Shown here: piece by piece, positions 17,614 to 26,938 of the stretch
How positions within the stretch are numbered: position 1 is the first letter of the stretch
Layout of the letters: every line of letters starts with the position of its first letter
From: Mucilaginibacter celer
GTDB lineage: Bacteria > Bacteroidota > Bacteroidia > Sphingobacteriales > Sphingobacteriaceae
Direction: 5' to 3'
DNA length: 64,000 bases
Assembly (NCBI RefSeq): GCF_003576455.2
Contig: NZ_CP032869.1
Location: forward strand, 5,704,001 to 5,768,000
Notes under the pieces: generated by a model
What the model was told of the DNA's origin: nothing
The model's input: the letters and a program-made list of their open reading frames with translations, nothing else
The model's database searches: none
Made by a program: the position numbers and the translations under genes

Positions 17614-18072
17614 ATGAGAGCTGTTTTGCAACGTGTTACCCAGGCAAGCTGTACGGTTGACGGAAATATCACCGGCGAAATAGGCCACGGCTTTTTGGTT
17701 TTATTAGGCATTGAAGATATCGACACCGCCGAAGACCTGCAATGGCTGGCCAATAAAATTGTGGGCATGCGCGTTTTTGGCGACGAAAACGGCCTGATGA
17801 ACAAAGCCCTTTGCGATATTGACGGCAATATCCTGCTCATTTCGCAGTTTACACTCTTCGCCCAAACCAAAAAGGGTAACCGGCCATCGTTTTTAAGGGC
17901 TGCCAAACCGGATAAAGCCATCCCGATGTATGAGCAGATGATCACCACCCTCGAAAACCTCACCGGCAAAAAAGTGGCAACCGGCATTTTCGGCGCCGAT
18001 ATGAAGATCAGTTTACTAAACGATGGCCCGGTGACTATTATTATGGATACAAGGGACAAGGATAACCACTAA
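17614..18072 (+). CDS. dtd: D-aminoacyl-tRNA deacylase
   Basis: Dtd removes D-amino acids (and glycine from tRNA-Ala) from wrongly charged tRNAs. The 152-residue protein matches the family length and has its two signature motifs, ISQFTLFAQTKKGNRPSF (SQxxL, about residues 76-93) and NDGPVTIIMDT near the C-terminus (GPVT). It starts MRAVLQRVTQASCTVDG, as usual. Cytoplasmic homodimer. It stands alone on the plus strand between two minus-strand sulfur metabolism units and converges on cysM. Confidence 0.97.
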   Translation: MRAVLQRVTQASCTVDGNITGEIGHGFLVLLGIEDIDTAEDLQWLANKIVGMRVFGDENGLMNKALCDIDGNILLISQFTLFAQTKKGNRPSFLRAAKPDKAIPMYEQMITTLENLTGKKVATGIFGADMKISLLNDGPVTIIMDTRDKDNH

Positions 18073-18118
18073 GCCAAGCCCACATTCATCTACGGCGGGC
18101 ACTTGTTTTTAATTTCCC

Positions 18119-18991
18119 TTAGCCAAACAGCTCACTGCTCAAATACCTGTCGCCCCTGTCGCAGCAAATAAACACAATCAGGCCCTCCTCCAGTTCCTGT
18201 GCCAATCGTAGGGCGGCCGATAGTGCCCCACCGCTGCTCATCCCTGCAAAAACCCCTTCAACTTTAGCCATTTGCCGCGCCATTTGAGTAGCCTCCTCCT
18301 GCGAAATATCCATCACCCTGTCAACCCGCGTGGCATCAAATATTTTTGGCAGATACTCTTCAGGCCACCTGCGGATGCCGGGGATTGATGATCCTTCAAC
18401 AGGCTGGCAGCCTACTATCTGCACATCCGGGTTTTGCTCCTTTAAATACCTCGAACAGCCCATAATGGTACCCGTTGTGCCCATGGCACTTACAAAATGG
18501 GTTATCTTACCTTCGGTATCCTTCCATATTTCGGGCCCTGTTGTTTTAACATGGGCCATGTAGTTATCGGGGTTGGCAAACTGGTTCAGCAAAAAATATT
18601 CGCCGGTGGCGGCTTTTTCTTCGGCATAATCGCGGCAAAGTTCTATGCCTTCCAACAGGGTAACTTTAGCACCGAAAGCCTCCATGGTAAGGGTACGCTC
18701 GCGGGTAGAGTTTGACGGCATAACCAGCTCTATTTCCAGATCAAACAGGCGGGCTATCATAGCCAACGCTATCCCGGTATTACCGCTGGTTGCCTCAATC
18801 AGCTTAGTGCCAGGCTTAATATCGCCACGCTCAATAGCGCTGCGAATCATGTTAAGCGATGCGCGGTCTTTTACACTCCCGCCGGGGTTATTACCCTCCA
18901 GCTTGGCAAAAATTTGCACTTTGGGGTTTGGGTTCAGCTTTTTTATCTCTACCATAGGCGTGTTGCCTATCAGGTCTATCAATCCGGCCAT
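18119..18991 (-). CDS. cysM: Cysteine synthase, O-acetylserine sulfhydrylase
   Basis: Makes cysteine from O-acetylserine and sulfide (or thiosulfate) using PLP. The 290-residue product shows LIGNTPMVEIKKLN, the Schiff-base Lys in NPGGSVKDRAS (about residue 42), the substrate loop EATSGNTG (about 67-74) and the phosphate-binding SAMGTTGTIMG (about 168-178). The short length and the absent C-terminal extension favour CysM over CysK. The gene is 27 bases downstream of cysE in the same direction, so the two form a cysteine-synthesis operon. Confidence 0.93.
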   Translation of the reverse strand: MAGLIDLIGNTPMVEIKKLNPNPKVQIFAKLEGNNPGGSVKDRASLNMIRSAIERGDIKPGTKLIEATSGNTGIALAMIARLFDLEIELVMPSNSTRERTLTMEAFGAKVTLLEGIELCRDYAEEKAATGEYFLLNQFANPDNYMAHVKTTGPEIWKDTEGKITHFVSAMGTTGTIMGCSRYLKEQNPDVQIVGCQPVEGSSIPGIRRWPEEYLPKIFDATRVDRVMDISQEEATQMARQMAKVEGVFAGMSSGGALSAALRLAQELEEGLIVFICCDRGDRYLSSELFG

Positions 18992-19018
18992 CGTATATGT
19001 CTTTTATAAGTAAATGCT

Positions 19019-19849
19019 TTATTTTTTTTCGCCAAAAAACCGCATGCTCAATCTTTTCAAAATCCTGTGATTGGGCGTATGGTACACCCGCGAGTTTGGC
19101 GGCAAACTTTTGGTAAGCCACACATTCCCCCCTACCACGCTGTTGTGCCCAATTACTGTTTCGCCGCCTAAAATGGTAGCGCCTGAGTAAATCACCACAT
19201 TATCCTCAACAGTTGGGTGGCGTTTGGTGTTGGCCATGCTTTTGTCAACACTTAATGCGCCAAGCGTAACACCCTGGTACAGTTTTACATGTTTGCCAAT
19301 GGTACAACTTTCGCCAATTACTATGCCTGTGCCATGATCTATATAGAAATACTCGTCTATTTTGGCAGCAGGATGAATGTCGATCCCTGTTTTAGAGTGA
19401 GCGTACTCCGTTAGGATCCTTGGCAGCAACGGAATATCATCAATATACAAACTATGGGCTACCCGGTAAAGCGAAATGGCATAAAAGCCCGGATAAGTAC
19501 GGATCACTTCAAATTCGCTTCTGGCAGCCGGGTCGCCGTTAAAAATAGCCTGGATATCGGTATTCAGCACGCGGAATAACTCTGGCAGGTTTTCAAAAAA
19601 TTTTTTGGCCAGTTTAGCTGTATCGCAATTGCTGCAGGCTTTGGTTGCATGCATAATATCACACAGTTCATTTTCAAGCCGCAAAAACTCATCCTTAAGG
19701 TCTTCTATTGAGGCAAATTTTTGTCCTGTGCGTTCCGGGTACAGCAAATGGATCACTTTAAGTGCCCAGGCCGTAATTTCCCGGTTTGAAGGCACAGCCT
19801 CCAGGTTTTGCTGTTTAGCAAAAATATATTGGTAAAACTCCTGACTCAT
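19019..19849 (-). CDS. cysE: Serine O-acetyltransferase
   Basis: Acetylates serine with acetyl-CoA, the step that feeds CysM. The 276-residue product has an alpha-helical N-terminal domain (about residues 1-150) and a left-handed beta-helix of hexapeptide repeats. The active-site segment is IDIHPAAKIDEYFYIDHGTGIVIGE, with DHGTG and the catalytic His, followed by KLYQGVTLGALS and TVEDNVVIYSGATILGGETVIG. Its end (PNHRILKRLSMRFFGEKK) is not the usual ...I-terminated tail that docks into cysteine synthase, so a stable complex with CysM is uncertain. First gene of the cysE-cysM operon. Confidence 0.93.
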   Translation of the reverse strand: MSQEFYQYIFAKQQNLEAVPSNREITAWALKVIHLLYPERTGQKFASIEDLKDEFLRLENELCDIMHATKACSNCDTAKLAKKFFENLPELFRVLNTDIQAIFNGDPAARSEFEVIRTYPGFYAISLYRVAHSLYIDDIPLLPRILTEYAHSKTGIDIHPAAKIDEYFYIDHGTGIVIGESCTIGKHVKLYQGVTLGALSVDKSMANTKRHPTVEDNVVIYSGATILGGETVIGHNSVVGGNVWLTKSLPPNSRVYHTPNHRILKRLSMRFFGEKK

Positions 19850-19954
19850 GTTTTATGGTGGCGCTGCTTTTGGGTAAACAGCTGTTAGCGCTACAAGTTT
19901 AGATAAAAGATTGTTGTTTGTATGTAAAATGAGTGGATAAATAATAGTTGAGTG

Positions 19955-20082
19955 TTGTCTGAATCAGAATTTACAGAATTTGAGAATTAACAAAATAAAA
20001 AAAGGTCGCATTATATATATACATACGGCCTCTTACTGGCATTCTGAAAATCCTGAAATTCTGTAAATTCTGATTCAGACAA
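19955..20082. repeat. Interspersed repeat with 26-bp perfect inverted ends
   Basis: The left arm at 19955-19980 and the right arm at 20057-20082 are exact reverse complements over 26 bases (the left begins TTGTCTGAATCAGAATT). The 76-base centre has a smaller imperfect pairing (AAGGTCGC.. / ..CGGCCTCTT) around TATATATA. The element fills the gap between the convergent ends of the upstream region of cysE and the EamA gene, ending 4 bases before the EamA stop codon. Likely a small mobile or structured repeat family. Confidence 0.7.
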
Positions 20083-20086
20083 ACTG

Positions 20087-20980
20087 CTAACTGACTTGCG
20101 CCCTGCCTGCCGCACTTGTTTTACGCTGGCTTAATCCCGCCTGTAGTATTACAGAAATAATAATAATTAACAATCCTCCATAAAAAGAGATATTCAACTG
20201 CCGCGACTCGTTAAACAAAACCATCGCCAGTAAAATACTGTAAACGGGTTCGAGATTAAAACTCAGGTTAACGGTAAAGGCCGAGATCTTTTTTAAAACT
20301 TCGGCCACTAAAACATACAGGCCAACCGTGCAAAAAAGCGATAAAAGAAGCAGGTACAACGTATCGGTAATTCCGGGCACTATTTTATCCGATGGAAAAA
20401 AATTAAGGTAAACCGGTAACAGCACCGCCAGGGCAACACTACCCGCCAGCATCTGATACATGTTAATAACCCCAGCATCGTACAGTTTAACCAACCGTTC
20501 GTTAAAAATAGTGTAAAGCGAGGCCAGGAATGATGAGATCACACCTAATACAATACCCGTGCGAAATGAGGTATCGAAATGGAATATCAAGCCTATACCT
20601 GCCAGGGTAAGCGCACTCAATAATAACTCGGTAATATTGAATGGTTTTTTATTAACCATCGGTGCCAGAAAGGCGGTAAAAAAGCTGGTTAAACAATAGC
20701 ACACCACCCCTACCGATACATTGGAGTATTTGATGCTTGCGTAAAAGAAAACCCAGTGGGTAGCAATTAAAAGCCCGGCGCGGCTCATTTGCCAGATGTT
20801 ACCGGCAGGATACCGAAAATGCGGCCTCCTGATCCAGACAATCAGTGCCAGGAACAGGAATGAAAATAAAGTTCGATATAAAGTAAGTGTATATTCGTTT
20901 AAAGAGATGAGCTTGCCGAACACACCGGTAAACCCGGCAAGTATTACGGCTATGTGCAACATTATAAATGTCTTTTTCAT
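20087..20980 (-). CDS. EamA/DMT family transporter
   Basis: A 297-residue inner-membrane protein with ten predicted helices arranged as two five-helix EamA repeats. Typical repeat ends are seen: LIATHWVFFYASIKYSNVSVGVVCYCLTSFFTAFLAP in the first half, and AFTVNLSFNLEPVYSILLAMVLFNE in the second. The drug/metabolite transporter superfamily exports amino acids and small metabolites. The substrate is unknown; proximity to cysE-cysM could hint at a cysteine-related metabolite, but this is only inference. The stop lies at the edge of the inverted repeat at 19955-20082. Confidence 0.9.
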   Translation of the reverse strand: MKKTFIMLHIAVILAGFTGVFGKLISLNEYTLTLYRTLFSFLFLALIVWIRRPHFRYPAGNIWQMSRAGLLIATHWVFFYASIKYSNVSVGVVCYCLTSFFTAFLAPMVNKKPFNITELLLSALTLAGIGLIFHFDTSFRTGIVLGVISSFLASLYTIFNERLVKLYDAGVINMYQMLAGSVALAVLLPVYLNFFPSDKIVPGITDTLYLLLLSLFCTVGLYVLVAEVLKKISAFTVNLSFNLEPVYSILLAMVLFNESRQLNISFYGGLLIIIISVILQAGLSQRKTSAAGRAQVS

Positions 20981-21239
20981 TTTTTGCTAAGATAGGTACA
21001 GACAAGGTATGATAACCCATTTGCCCGGCCATGTTTAAGTTGTTTTGAAATTAATGGTAAAAACTCAGAAACGGTTACCTGAAGCGGGTAACTGTTAGCA
21101 AAAAACAGACAGTGGCGGATCATTAAAGAAAGGCTCCGACACAAGAAATACACTGATGTGGGATTTCTGATTATGCGAGGGGCTATATTTAATGTTTATT
21201 GTCATTTTGGGTTGATGACCAAAGATAGAAAAAACTGCA

Positions 21240-21268
21240 CAAAAAAGCCCCGGCTGTCGCCGGGGCCT
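21240..21268 (-). terminator. Strong terminator after the glutathione peroxidase gene
   Basis: On the minus strand GCCCCGGCGACAGCCGGGGC followed by six T: a GC-rich stem with a small loop, about 25 bases after the stop of the peroxidase gene. Confidence 0.9.
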
Positions 21269-21291
21269 GTACATCTTAAGTATCTATACCC

Positions 21292-21807
21292 TTAGTTAAG
21301 GTATTTGGTAATATCTTCTGATAACGGTGTAGTTTGCGACCTGAAGCGGTGAATCAGTTTACCGTTTTCGTCGATAAGGAATTTTTCAAAGTTCCATTTA
21401 ATATCGCCGGTAAAATCAGGGTTGGGGGCGGTTGTAAGGTATTGGAATAATGGGTCGATATCCAAACCTAAAACGCTTACCTTGCCGCTCATCGGGAATT
21501 TTACGTTAAAGTTTTCTTTACAAAAAGTTTTGATATCCTGGTTGGTTCCGGGTTCCTGTCCGCCAAAGTTATTGGCCGGGAAACCTACTACTACCAGTTT
21601 GCCTTTGTATTGCTCAGATAGTTTTTCCAGGTCGGCATATTGTTTGGTGAAACCGCATTTTGAAGCAGTGTTTACAATAAGTACCTTTTTGCCTTTGTAT
21701 TTTGCCAAACTAAAATCCTTACCATCAATGGTTTTAAGTTTAAAATCATATACAGATGATGGTGCCGTCGCAAACAATAAGGCGATGATGAGTGCCAGTG
21801 TTTTCAT
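21292..21807 (-). CDS. Exported glutathione peroxidase-like protein
   Basis: A 171-residue thioredoxin-fold peroxidase with a signal peptide (MKTLALIIALLFATAPSSVYD), so it acts in the periplasm. It has the GPx motifs NTASKCGFTKQYADLE, with a cysteine (not selenocysteine) at the catalytic site, VVGFPANNFGGQEPG with the Gln, and WNFEKFLIDENG with the Trp-Asn. Such bacterial enzymes usually reduce peroxides with thioredoxin rather than glutathione. It is 42 bases downstream of ybeY. A weak box TACTTTTA in that gap may give it its own promoter. Confidence 0.92.
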   Translation of the reverse strand: MKTLALIIALLFATAPSSVYDFKLKTIDGKDFSLAKYKGKKVLIVNTASKCGFTKQYADLEKLSEQYKGKLVVVGFPANNFGGQEPGTNQDIKTFCKENFNVKFPMSGKVSVLGLDIDPLFQYLTTAPNPDFTGDIKWNFEKFLIDENGKLIHRFRSQTTPLSEDITKYLN

Positions 21808-21849
21808 GGTTTTTTGATTGATTTTTAATAATCCAGCATAAAAGTAAGG

Positions 21850-22275
21850 CTAAAAATTTCTTTTAGCTAAGTACTCATCTTCTTTTTGTGTCATTTTTTT
21901 CTTTGTAACAACACTTTTATCCGTGTAACCCAACAGGTGTAGTGCCCCGTGAATAATAACGCGGTGCAGCTCGTTGGTTTCCCCGGTTTCAAATTTGGCA
22001 CCGTTTTCACGGATGCGATCAATCGAAATAAAAATATCACCAACAATATCCCCTTCAACCTCCGAGTTATCAAAAGTTACAATATCGGTATAAGTATCAT
22101 GATCCAGATATTGCTGATTAATCTGTAGCAGGTATGCATCCGAACAGAAAATGTAATTCAACTCCTTCAGTTTAAACCCTTCGGCAACCACGGTGTCCTT
22201 GATCCACTGGCGTAACTGTGCTTTTTGTTTCGGCTTGAACGTAGTGTCTTCTTCAAAAAAATTTATCGCGGGCAT
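21850..22275 (-). CDS. ybeY: rRNA maturation RNase YbeY
   Basis: YbeY is an endoribonuclease that matures the 3' end of 16S rRNA and helps ribosome quality control. The 141-residue product has the motif IIHGALHLLGYTDK. The usual HGxLHLxGYDH has a third His, which is Lys here; I recall this change as frequent in Bacteroidota. Upstream come DTYTDIVTFDNSEVEGDIVGDIFIS, typical of the family. It overlaps the end of the HATPase gene (TGATG), a translational coupling. Confidence 0.93.
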   Translation of the reverse strand: MPAINFFEEDTTFKPKQKAQLRQWIKDTVVAEGFKLKELNYIFCSDAYLLQINQQYLDHDTYTDIVTFDNSEVEGDIVGDIFISIDRIRENGAKFETGETNELHRVIIHGALHLLGYTDKSVVTKKKMTQKEDEYLAKRNF

Positions 22276-22697
22276 CAGATCTTAAAGTGAAGTTCGAGCT
22301 CGTTACCTGCTGTATTAAATATACACTGATCGGCAAGGTGTTTAATGATGAACACGCCGCGCCCTGTCAAATTTTCGAGGTTTTCGGGCGCGGTTGGGTC
22401 GGCAAGGTTGTTGTAATCAAAACCGGGGCCTTCATCGGTAACTGTCCATACAATGCGGCGGGGTTCAACTTCGGCATTAACAATCACTTTTTTGGTTTCG
22501 TCCAGTTTATTTCCGTGCACAATGGCATTAATAACAGCTTCATTAAGACAGGTCATCATATTGGCAAAGGTATCCTCGGCTATATGATATTTATCAGCAA
22601 TTTCTTCTATCAGCTGCTCAAGTTGCGCTATGCTCTCCGGTTTCGACGGCAGCTGTAACGTATAAAGCTTGCTGGTTTGAACATTTGCCTGTTCCAT
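22275..22697 (-). CDS. RsbW-like HATPase_c anti-sigma/serine kinase domain protein
   Basis: A 140-residue GHKL ATPase domain of the anti-sigma kinase type (RsbW/SpoIIAB-like). The N-box LNEAVINAIVHGNK and the G1/G2 boxes TDEGPGFDYNNLAD and GRGVFIIKHLAD are intact, so ATP binding is expected. I start it at MEQANVQTSK (22697), one base after the stop of the DUF4175 gene; earlier Met codons overlap that gene. It is between DUF4175 and ybeY in one tight transcript. Partner proteins (an anti-sigma antagonist or phosphatase) are not in the window, so its target is unknown. Confidence 0.87.
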   Translation of the reverse strand: MEQANVQTSKLYTLQLPSKPESIAQLEQLIEEIADKYHIAEDTFANMMTCLNEAVINAIVHGNKLDETKKVIVNAEVEPRRIVWTVTDEGPGFDYNNLADPTAPENLENLTGRGVFIIKHLADQCIFNTAGNELELHFKI

Positions 22698-22698
22698 A

Positions 22699-25600
22699 TT
22701 ATTTGGCATTAAGTTGGTCAAAGTAAGATTTAATTTTTTGTTTATAATACAAATTGAGTGCCGGAGATACCGTTCTGATCTGCTCAGTTTGTTTTACTCT
22801 TTGCTGCTGGTATCCCTGCAGCGCTTTTATATATCCCGGAGGCATGTCTTTACCGGCATTGCTTTGCCTTTGCTGATCCTGCTCTCGCTCCTGCTCGGCC
22901 TTTTCGGCTTCCAGCAAACGGCTCTGAATCTGCTGCTGCCTCTTGATAGCGTCATCTGTAATCTTCCTGTTTACGAGATCACGCTCGGTTTGTTCCATTT
23001 CTTTCGATATTTTATCCAGATTTCCTAACCCGCCGGTGCCATCTTTGTTTTCCTCCCTGTCAATTTGCTGCAAGGCCTGCCTTATCATCTGCTGTTGGCG
23101 GGCCATTTTGGCAAACTGCTCGCTCATGTTACCCTGGTTACCTTGTTTACCCTGCCCCTGGTTGCCTTGCTGCTGCATTTGTTCGCGGGCCTTTTGCATA
23201 TTCTGGTTAAGCTGCTGCTGCATTTTGGCCAGCTGGGATATGGATTGCTGTTTACCTTTACCTGTTCCGCCTTTGTTCATCATTTTTTGCATTTGCGCCA
23301 GGGCCTCGCTCAGCATCAGGGCCAGGTTGTTCATCGATGTCATGGCGTATTGCTGGTTGCGGTTGGCTTCAAGCGTGCGCCTGTCGCCTAATTGTTCAAG
23401 CGCCTGGTCAATATGTTCGTTAATGCTTGTGATCTCCTTATTAACCGTCGATTGGATTTGAGGAATGCGCCTGCTGATGGCGTACAAACTATCTTCGGCA
23501 GTTTTGAGGTTATCGCGGATATCCTTTTGTTGTTGCGATAATGTAACATACGACGGATCGTTAGAATTGGTGCCCTTAAGCGTTTGCATCAGCTTTTCCT
23601 GGTTAAACGAGCTGTTTACCAAACTTTTTAACAACTCCCTAAGTTGTTGGGCATCGATAGCATTTTCTTTCGATTCGCCTTCGTCACTATCCTTTTGCAT
23701 TTTAGCAGCCAGCTGTTTCATTTGCTGCGCCGCCTGCTTTTGCGATTTTGAGGCTTTCGGATTGTTCTTTTTTTGCAGATCATCGGCACTCTGATCCATT
23801 TGCTTATCAATATCCTGTGTTTCCTTTTCAGGATTTTGATAGTCGGATTTTCTTTCGGATTGCTCGTTGTTTTTTTGTAATTCGTCGAACCCTTTTTTTA
23901 CATCCTGAAAATCCTTTTTCAACTTATCCTGTTGCTGCTGAAGATTTTTTTGATCGGCACCCGGTTTTTGCGTTTGTTCGGAAAGTTTCTGCTGTTCATC
24001 GGCCAGCTTGTTCAGGTTATCAATGTTTTGATTCAGCTTCTGCTCAAATTCCAGTTTTTTGTACAACTCCAAAACACGGTCGAGTTCCTTTTTTAGCGAC
24101 TTATTATCCATCTGCATTTTAGAGAGCTCATCGCGGGTGGCATCTTTTTGCTGCTCGTTTAACAGTTGCTGCAGGTTTTGCAGCAGCTCTTTTGTTTTTT
24201 GATCGAGCACGTTATTAAACAGGTCTTCAATCTGTTTTTGTTTGGCTAAAATCTCTTCGCTTTGCTGCTGGTTTTCCTGGCGGTTGTACAGGTTTTTCTT
24301 GTTATCGGCCTGGATCTCTTTTACCAGATCGTCCAGATCCTTCCGTTTCTGCATCAAATCTTCCACCTGCTTTTTTTCGTCAAAACTCAGCGTGTTTTTG
24401 TTGAGCAGGGTTTGATTAAGCTTTTGCGCATCCCGCTCCACCTGCCCGGCCAGCTTAATGGCCGATTGCATTTTATCTTTAATGGCCTTGCTACCGGCAT
24501 TCAATTGTTTTTCTATCTCTTTACTATCAGGTACATTCAGGGTGCGCTTGGCTGTGCGTGCAACCTTGGCTCCGTTTACGCCATCGTTATCGGCCACTTC
24601 AAAATAGTAACTTACATGGTCGCCAGGGTTAATGCCCAGGTCTTTGAGGTTCCAGTAGTAAAAAAAATCGGCCTGGGTTTGAGCCAGATCGGCATTCACC
24701 TTTTTAGTAAACTCTTTGGCTTTACTATTTCCGTTCTCCTCGATGCTATAATGAAAAGTAAGCGACGAAAAACCATGATCGTCCTGGATTTTTCCGTTAA
24801 AATAAAAAGCCTTCATACTTACCGAATCGGGTTTTTCATCTACCGTAATTGAGGGAGCCTCGTCGGTAATCACATTAACGCGGTACGTAGCCGAGTCACT
24901 GCGACTTACCTCGTTGTTAAGCGGTAACAATTTATAAACCGAATTTTTAAGAATCCTGGCTTTAAACTCAAATTCGTCGGTGCCTGTAGCATTGGCTTTA
25001 TGGCTCAGGCCATCCATATCAAATTGTAAACTGGCGGCATATTGGGTATGCAAATGCCAGTTAACCATGGTTCCGGCCGGAATGGTTAAATCGCCTGCAT
25101 TAAGCAAGGTTTCGTTTTTTTTATGCAGATAAGTCGGATAAGTTAAATCAACATCAAAATGAAGTAATGCCGGCTTCTGGTTAACCTTTATTTGGTAAAG
25201 CACCGAACTAAAACCGTTACCCATCAGCCTGAACTTAACACTTTGCTGCAGGTTGCTAAACTGGTAGTGAAAGCGGCTGATGCTTTCTTTATCTAACTTA
25301 AAGGCGTTGTTATCCGTTTCTACATAAACATCGGCCGGTAGTTTGTCGCCTTCCAGCTTCAGGTCCAGCTTCAGATCATCGCCTTGCACAACGGCAAGGG
25401 TTTTATTGAGTACTATAAACTTAAAAGGGGCGGCGGGCACAAAATATTCATTATGCCTGATGAGCCGTTTGGTACTTTCGGTTAAAACAGATGGTGCCGC
25501 AAACGCGATAATTATGATTACCCCCAGCGGACCAAGTACCCATTTTAAATACTTTGTATTTTCTTTAAGGTTGATGGCTGACGGAAAACTTACCGGTTTA

Positions 25601-26025
25601 AGCGTTTCGATCTTTTGGTCAATACTCGCCTCTATCAGTGCCCGATGGCTTTCATCGGCAGCGGCAAGTTTTTTTAGCTGTAGGGTATTGAGCAATTTGT
25701 CATTAACATCATGAAAATGGCGGCCTATAATTTCGGCAGCTTCATCATGGCTCAGGGTTTTGCCTACTTTAAGCCAGGCCAGCAGGGAAGGCAGCACCAG
25801 CCAACAAACCAGTACAGTATTAACGATGATAAAAAAATAAAACAGGATGGTACGCAGCAGGATACTGAAATTGCCAAAATACTCGCTGAGTGCTACAACC
25901 ACATAGGCGGTAAATAAACCGGCACCTAAAAATATCAATCCGCGCAAAAAATTATTGAAATAATACTTCCGGATGAAAGTATTGATTTTGCCAAGCAAAA
26001 GTTCATAATTTTCTGTTGGAGCCAT
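22699..26025 (-). CDS. DUF4175 family protein with long Gln-rich coiled coil
   Basis: A 1108-residue protein of the DUF4175 family. The N-terminus has two membrane helices (about residues 25-47 and 57-80). Next is a beta-rich region (to about residue 520) of Ig-like character. From about residue 520 to 1070 it is almost entirely coiled coil, very rich in Gln, Lys, Glu and Asn (QQQ, KQKQIEDLFN, NQGQGKQGNQGN). Function unknown; it is likely a membrane-anchored periplasmic scaffold. The composition causes long spurious frames on the opposite strand. It leads the transcript to the HATPase gene (1-base gap), ybeY and perhaps the peroxidase. Confidence 0.88.
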   Translation of the reverse strand: MAPTENYELLLGKINTFIRKYYFNNFLRGLIFLGAGLFTAYVVVALSEYFGNFSILLRTILFYFFIIVNTVLVCWLVLPSLLAWLKVGKTLSHDEAAEIIGRHFHDVNDKLLNTLQLKKLAAADESHRALIEASIDQKIETLKPVSFPSAINLKENTKYLKWVLGPLGVIIIIAFAAPSVLTESTKRLIRHNEYFVPAAPFKFIVLNKTLAVVQGDDLKLDLKLEGDKLPADVYVETDNNAFKLDKESISRFHYQFSNLQQSVKFRLMGNGFSSVLYQIKVNQKPALLHFDVDLTYPTYLHKKNETLLNAGDLTIPAGTMVNWHLHTQYAASLQFDMDGLSHKANATGTDEFEFKARILKNSVYKLLPLNNEVSRSDSATYRVNVITDEAPSITVDEKPDSVSMKAFYFNGKIQDDHGFSSLTFHYSIEENGNSKAKEFTKKVNADLAQTQADFFYYWNLKDLGINPGDHVSYYFEVADNDGVNGAKVARTAKRTLNVPDSKEIEKQLNAGSKAIKDKMQSAIKLAGQVERDAQKLNQTLLNKNTLSFDEKKQVEDLMQKRKDLDDLVKEIQADNKKNLYNRQENQQQSEEILAKQKQIEDLFNNVLDQKTKELLQNLQQLLNEQQKDATRDELSKMQMDNKSLKKELDRVLELYKKLEFEQKLNQNIDNLNKLADEQQKLSEQTQKPGADQKNLQQQQDKLKKDFQDVKKGFDELQKNNEQSERKSDYQNPEKETQDIDKQMDQSADDLQKKNNPKASKSQKQAAQQMKQLAAKMQKDSDEGESKENAIDAQQLRELLKSLVNSSFNQEKLMQTLKGTNSNDPSYVTLSQQQKDIRDNLKTAEDSLYAISRRIPQIQSTVNKEITSINEHIDQALEQLGDRRTLEANRNQQYAMTSMNNLALMLSEALAQMQKMMNKGGTGKGKQQSISQLAKMQQQLNQNMQKAREQMQQQGNQGQGKQGNQGNMSEQFAKMARQQQMIRQALQQIDREENKDGTGGLGNLDKISKEMEQTERDLVNRKITDDAIKRQQQIQSRLLEAEKAEQEREQDQQRQSNAGKDMPPGYIKALQGYQQQRVKQTEQIRTVSPALNLYYKQKIKSYFDQLNAK

Positions 26026-26170
26026 ACCGCGGGTTAATAAAACAACAGCAATCTTCCCTTAAACGGAAAAGAAGCGCATTTTATACTTATTATTGGTTTA
26101 AGTTAAAAAATTAAAACAATAATAGTTAAAATACCTATCATTTTAACTGTGTAGTGATATTTAGGTGTTT

Positions 26171-26599
26171 TTACGCGCTTTCCTCCTCTTCCACCCCGGC
26201 AGGTTCAAGTTCGTGCAGCCAGATTCCGGAAATGCCGGCTATTGCGTAAGGAAATATGATTACGGCCAATGATGTTAGCGATGGTGTACCTTTTTCAAAA
26301 AGCATTTCGAAAAAAGCGAGCCCCATAATTATAAATATAGCCGAAGTTAATGCCTGCTTCACGTAGTGAGGTGCGTGGTTTTTTAACAGCGACGAAACGG
26401 AGAACCAAAAGATCAGGGCAAACGGAATGGTAAGCAACAGCACGATATCGGCGGCAATGATATAGTCTTTTTTAATTTCGTCAAAAAGACTGATCTCGGG
26501 ATCGTGCATCATCAGCCATGACAAGGTAAGGTGCAGCAACGGTGCTACAATCACCATCAGCAGCCAAACTTTTAAACTGTATAAAAACGACCTGTTCAT
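26171..26599 (-). CDS. Hypothetical four-helix membrane protein
   Basis: Not recognised. The 142-residue product has four predicted helices (about residues 8-30, 49-70, 83-102 and 108-127) and a short acidic tail ending VEEEESA. No catalytic motif is visible. It lies 145 bases upstream of the DUF4175 gene on the same strand. No clear promoter or terminator was seen in that gap, so co-transcription is possible. Confidence 0.65.
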   Translation of the reverse strand: MNRSFLYSLKVWLLMVIVAPLLHLTLSWLMMHDPEISLFDEIKKDYIIAADIVLLLTIPFALIFWFSVSSLLKNHAPHYVKQALTSAIFIIMGLAFFEMLFEKGTPSLTSLAVIIFPYAIAGISGIWLHELEPAGVEEEESA

Positions 26600-26938
26600 A
26601 ATTTATCCGGCAGAAGAATAATATAAAACGGTTTTAAAAACGACTACTGTTTTTAAGCAACAGTATTGACAATCGGGATAATGGTTATTGTTGATACAAG
26701 TTAATTAACGAATACATAAAACGTTATTAAATTAACATATTTTAACAAATCAAGCTGTTTCGCACGTCCCTTCTGCTTCGGTTTAAGTAAGTTAAACCGC
26801 CCCTGATGGAAAGATTTTTTTTGTCATAACAGTTTTAAAAACTATCTTTAAATCGATTTAAAGCTGAAGTACCCCTCAGCATAAATTGCGCCGTAACTGC
26901 GCAAAGTAAACACACCTTATCATTTTTAAACATTTACC
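26600..26938. other. Intergenic region (about 340 bases) with the promoter of the T9SS cargo gene
   Basis: No gene seen. It contains the divergent start regions of the 26599 membrane gene and the 26939 cargo gene, one clear promoter (26821-26850) and, in the expected leader, a small hairpin TTGCGC / GCGCAA (26886-26904). Confidence 0.6.
26821..26850 (+). promoter_or_regulatory. Promoter of the T9SS cargo gene
   Basis: TTG at 26821-26823, exactly 19 bases, then TATCTTTA at 26843-26850; one base off the TAnnTTTG consensus. The leader to the ATG at 26939 would be about 85 bases. Confidence 0.65.

Noticed and set aside
22714..24852. Several long plus-strand frames
   Set aside because: They are antisense to the Gln/Lys-rich DUF4175 gene, whose composition gives open antisense frames.
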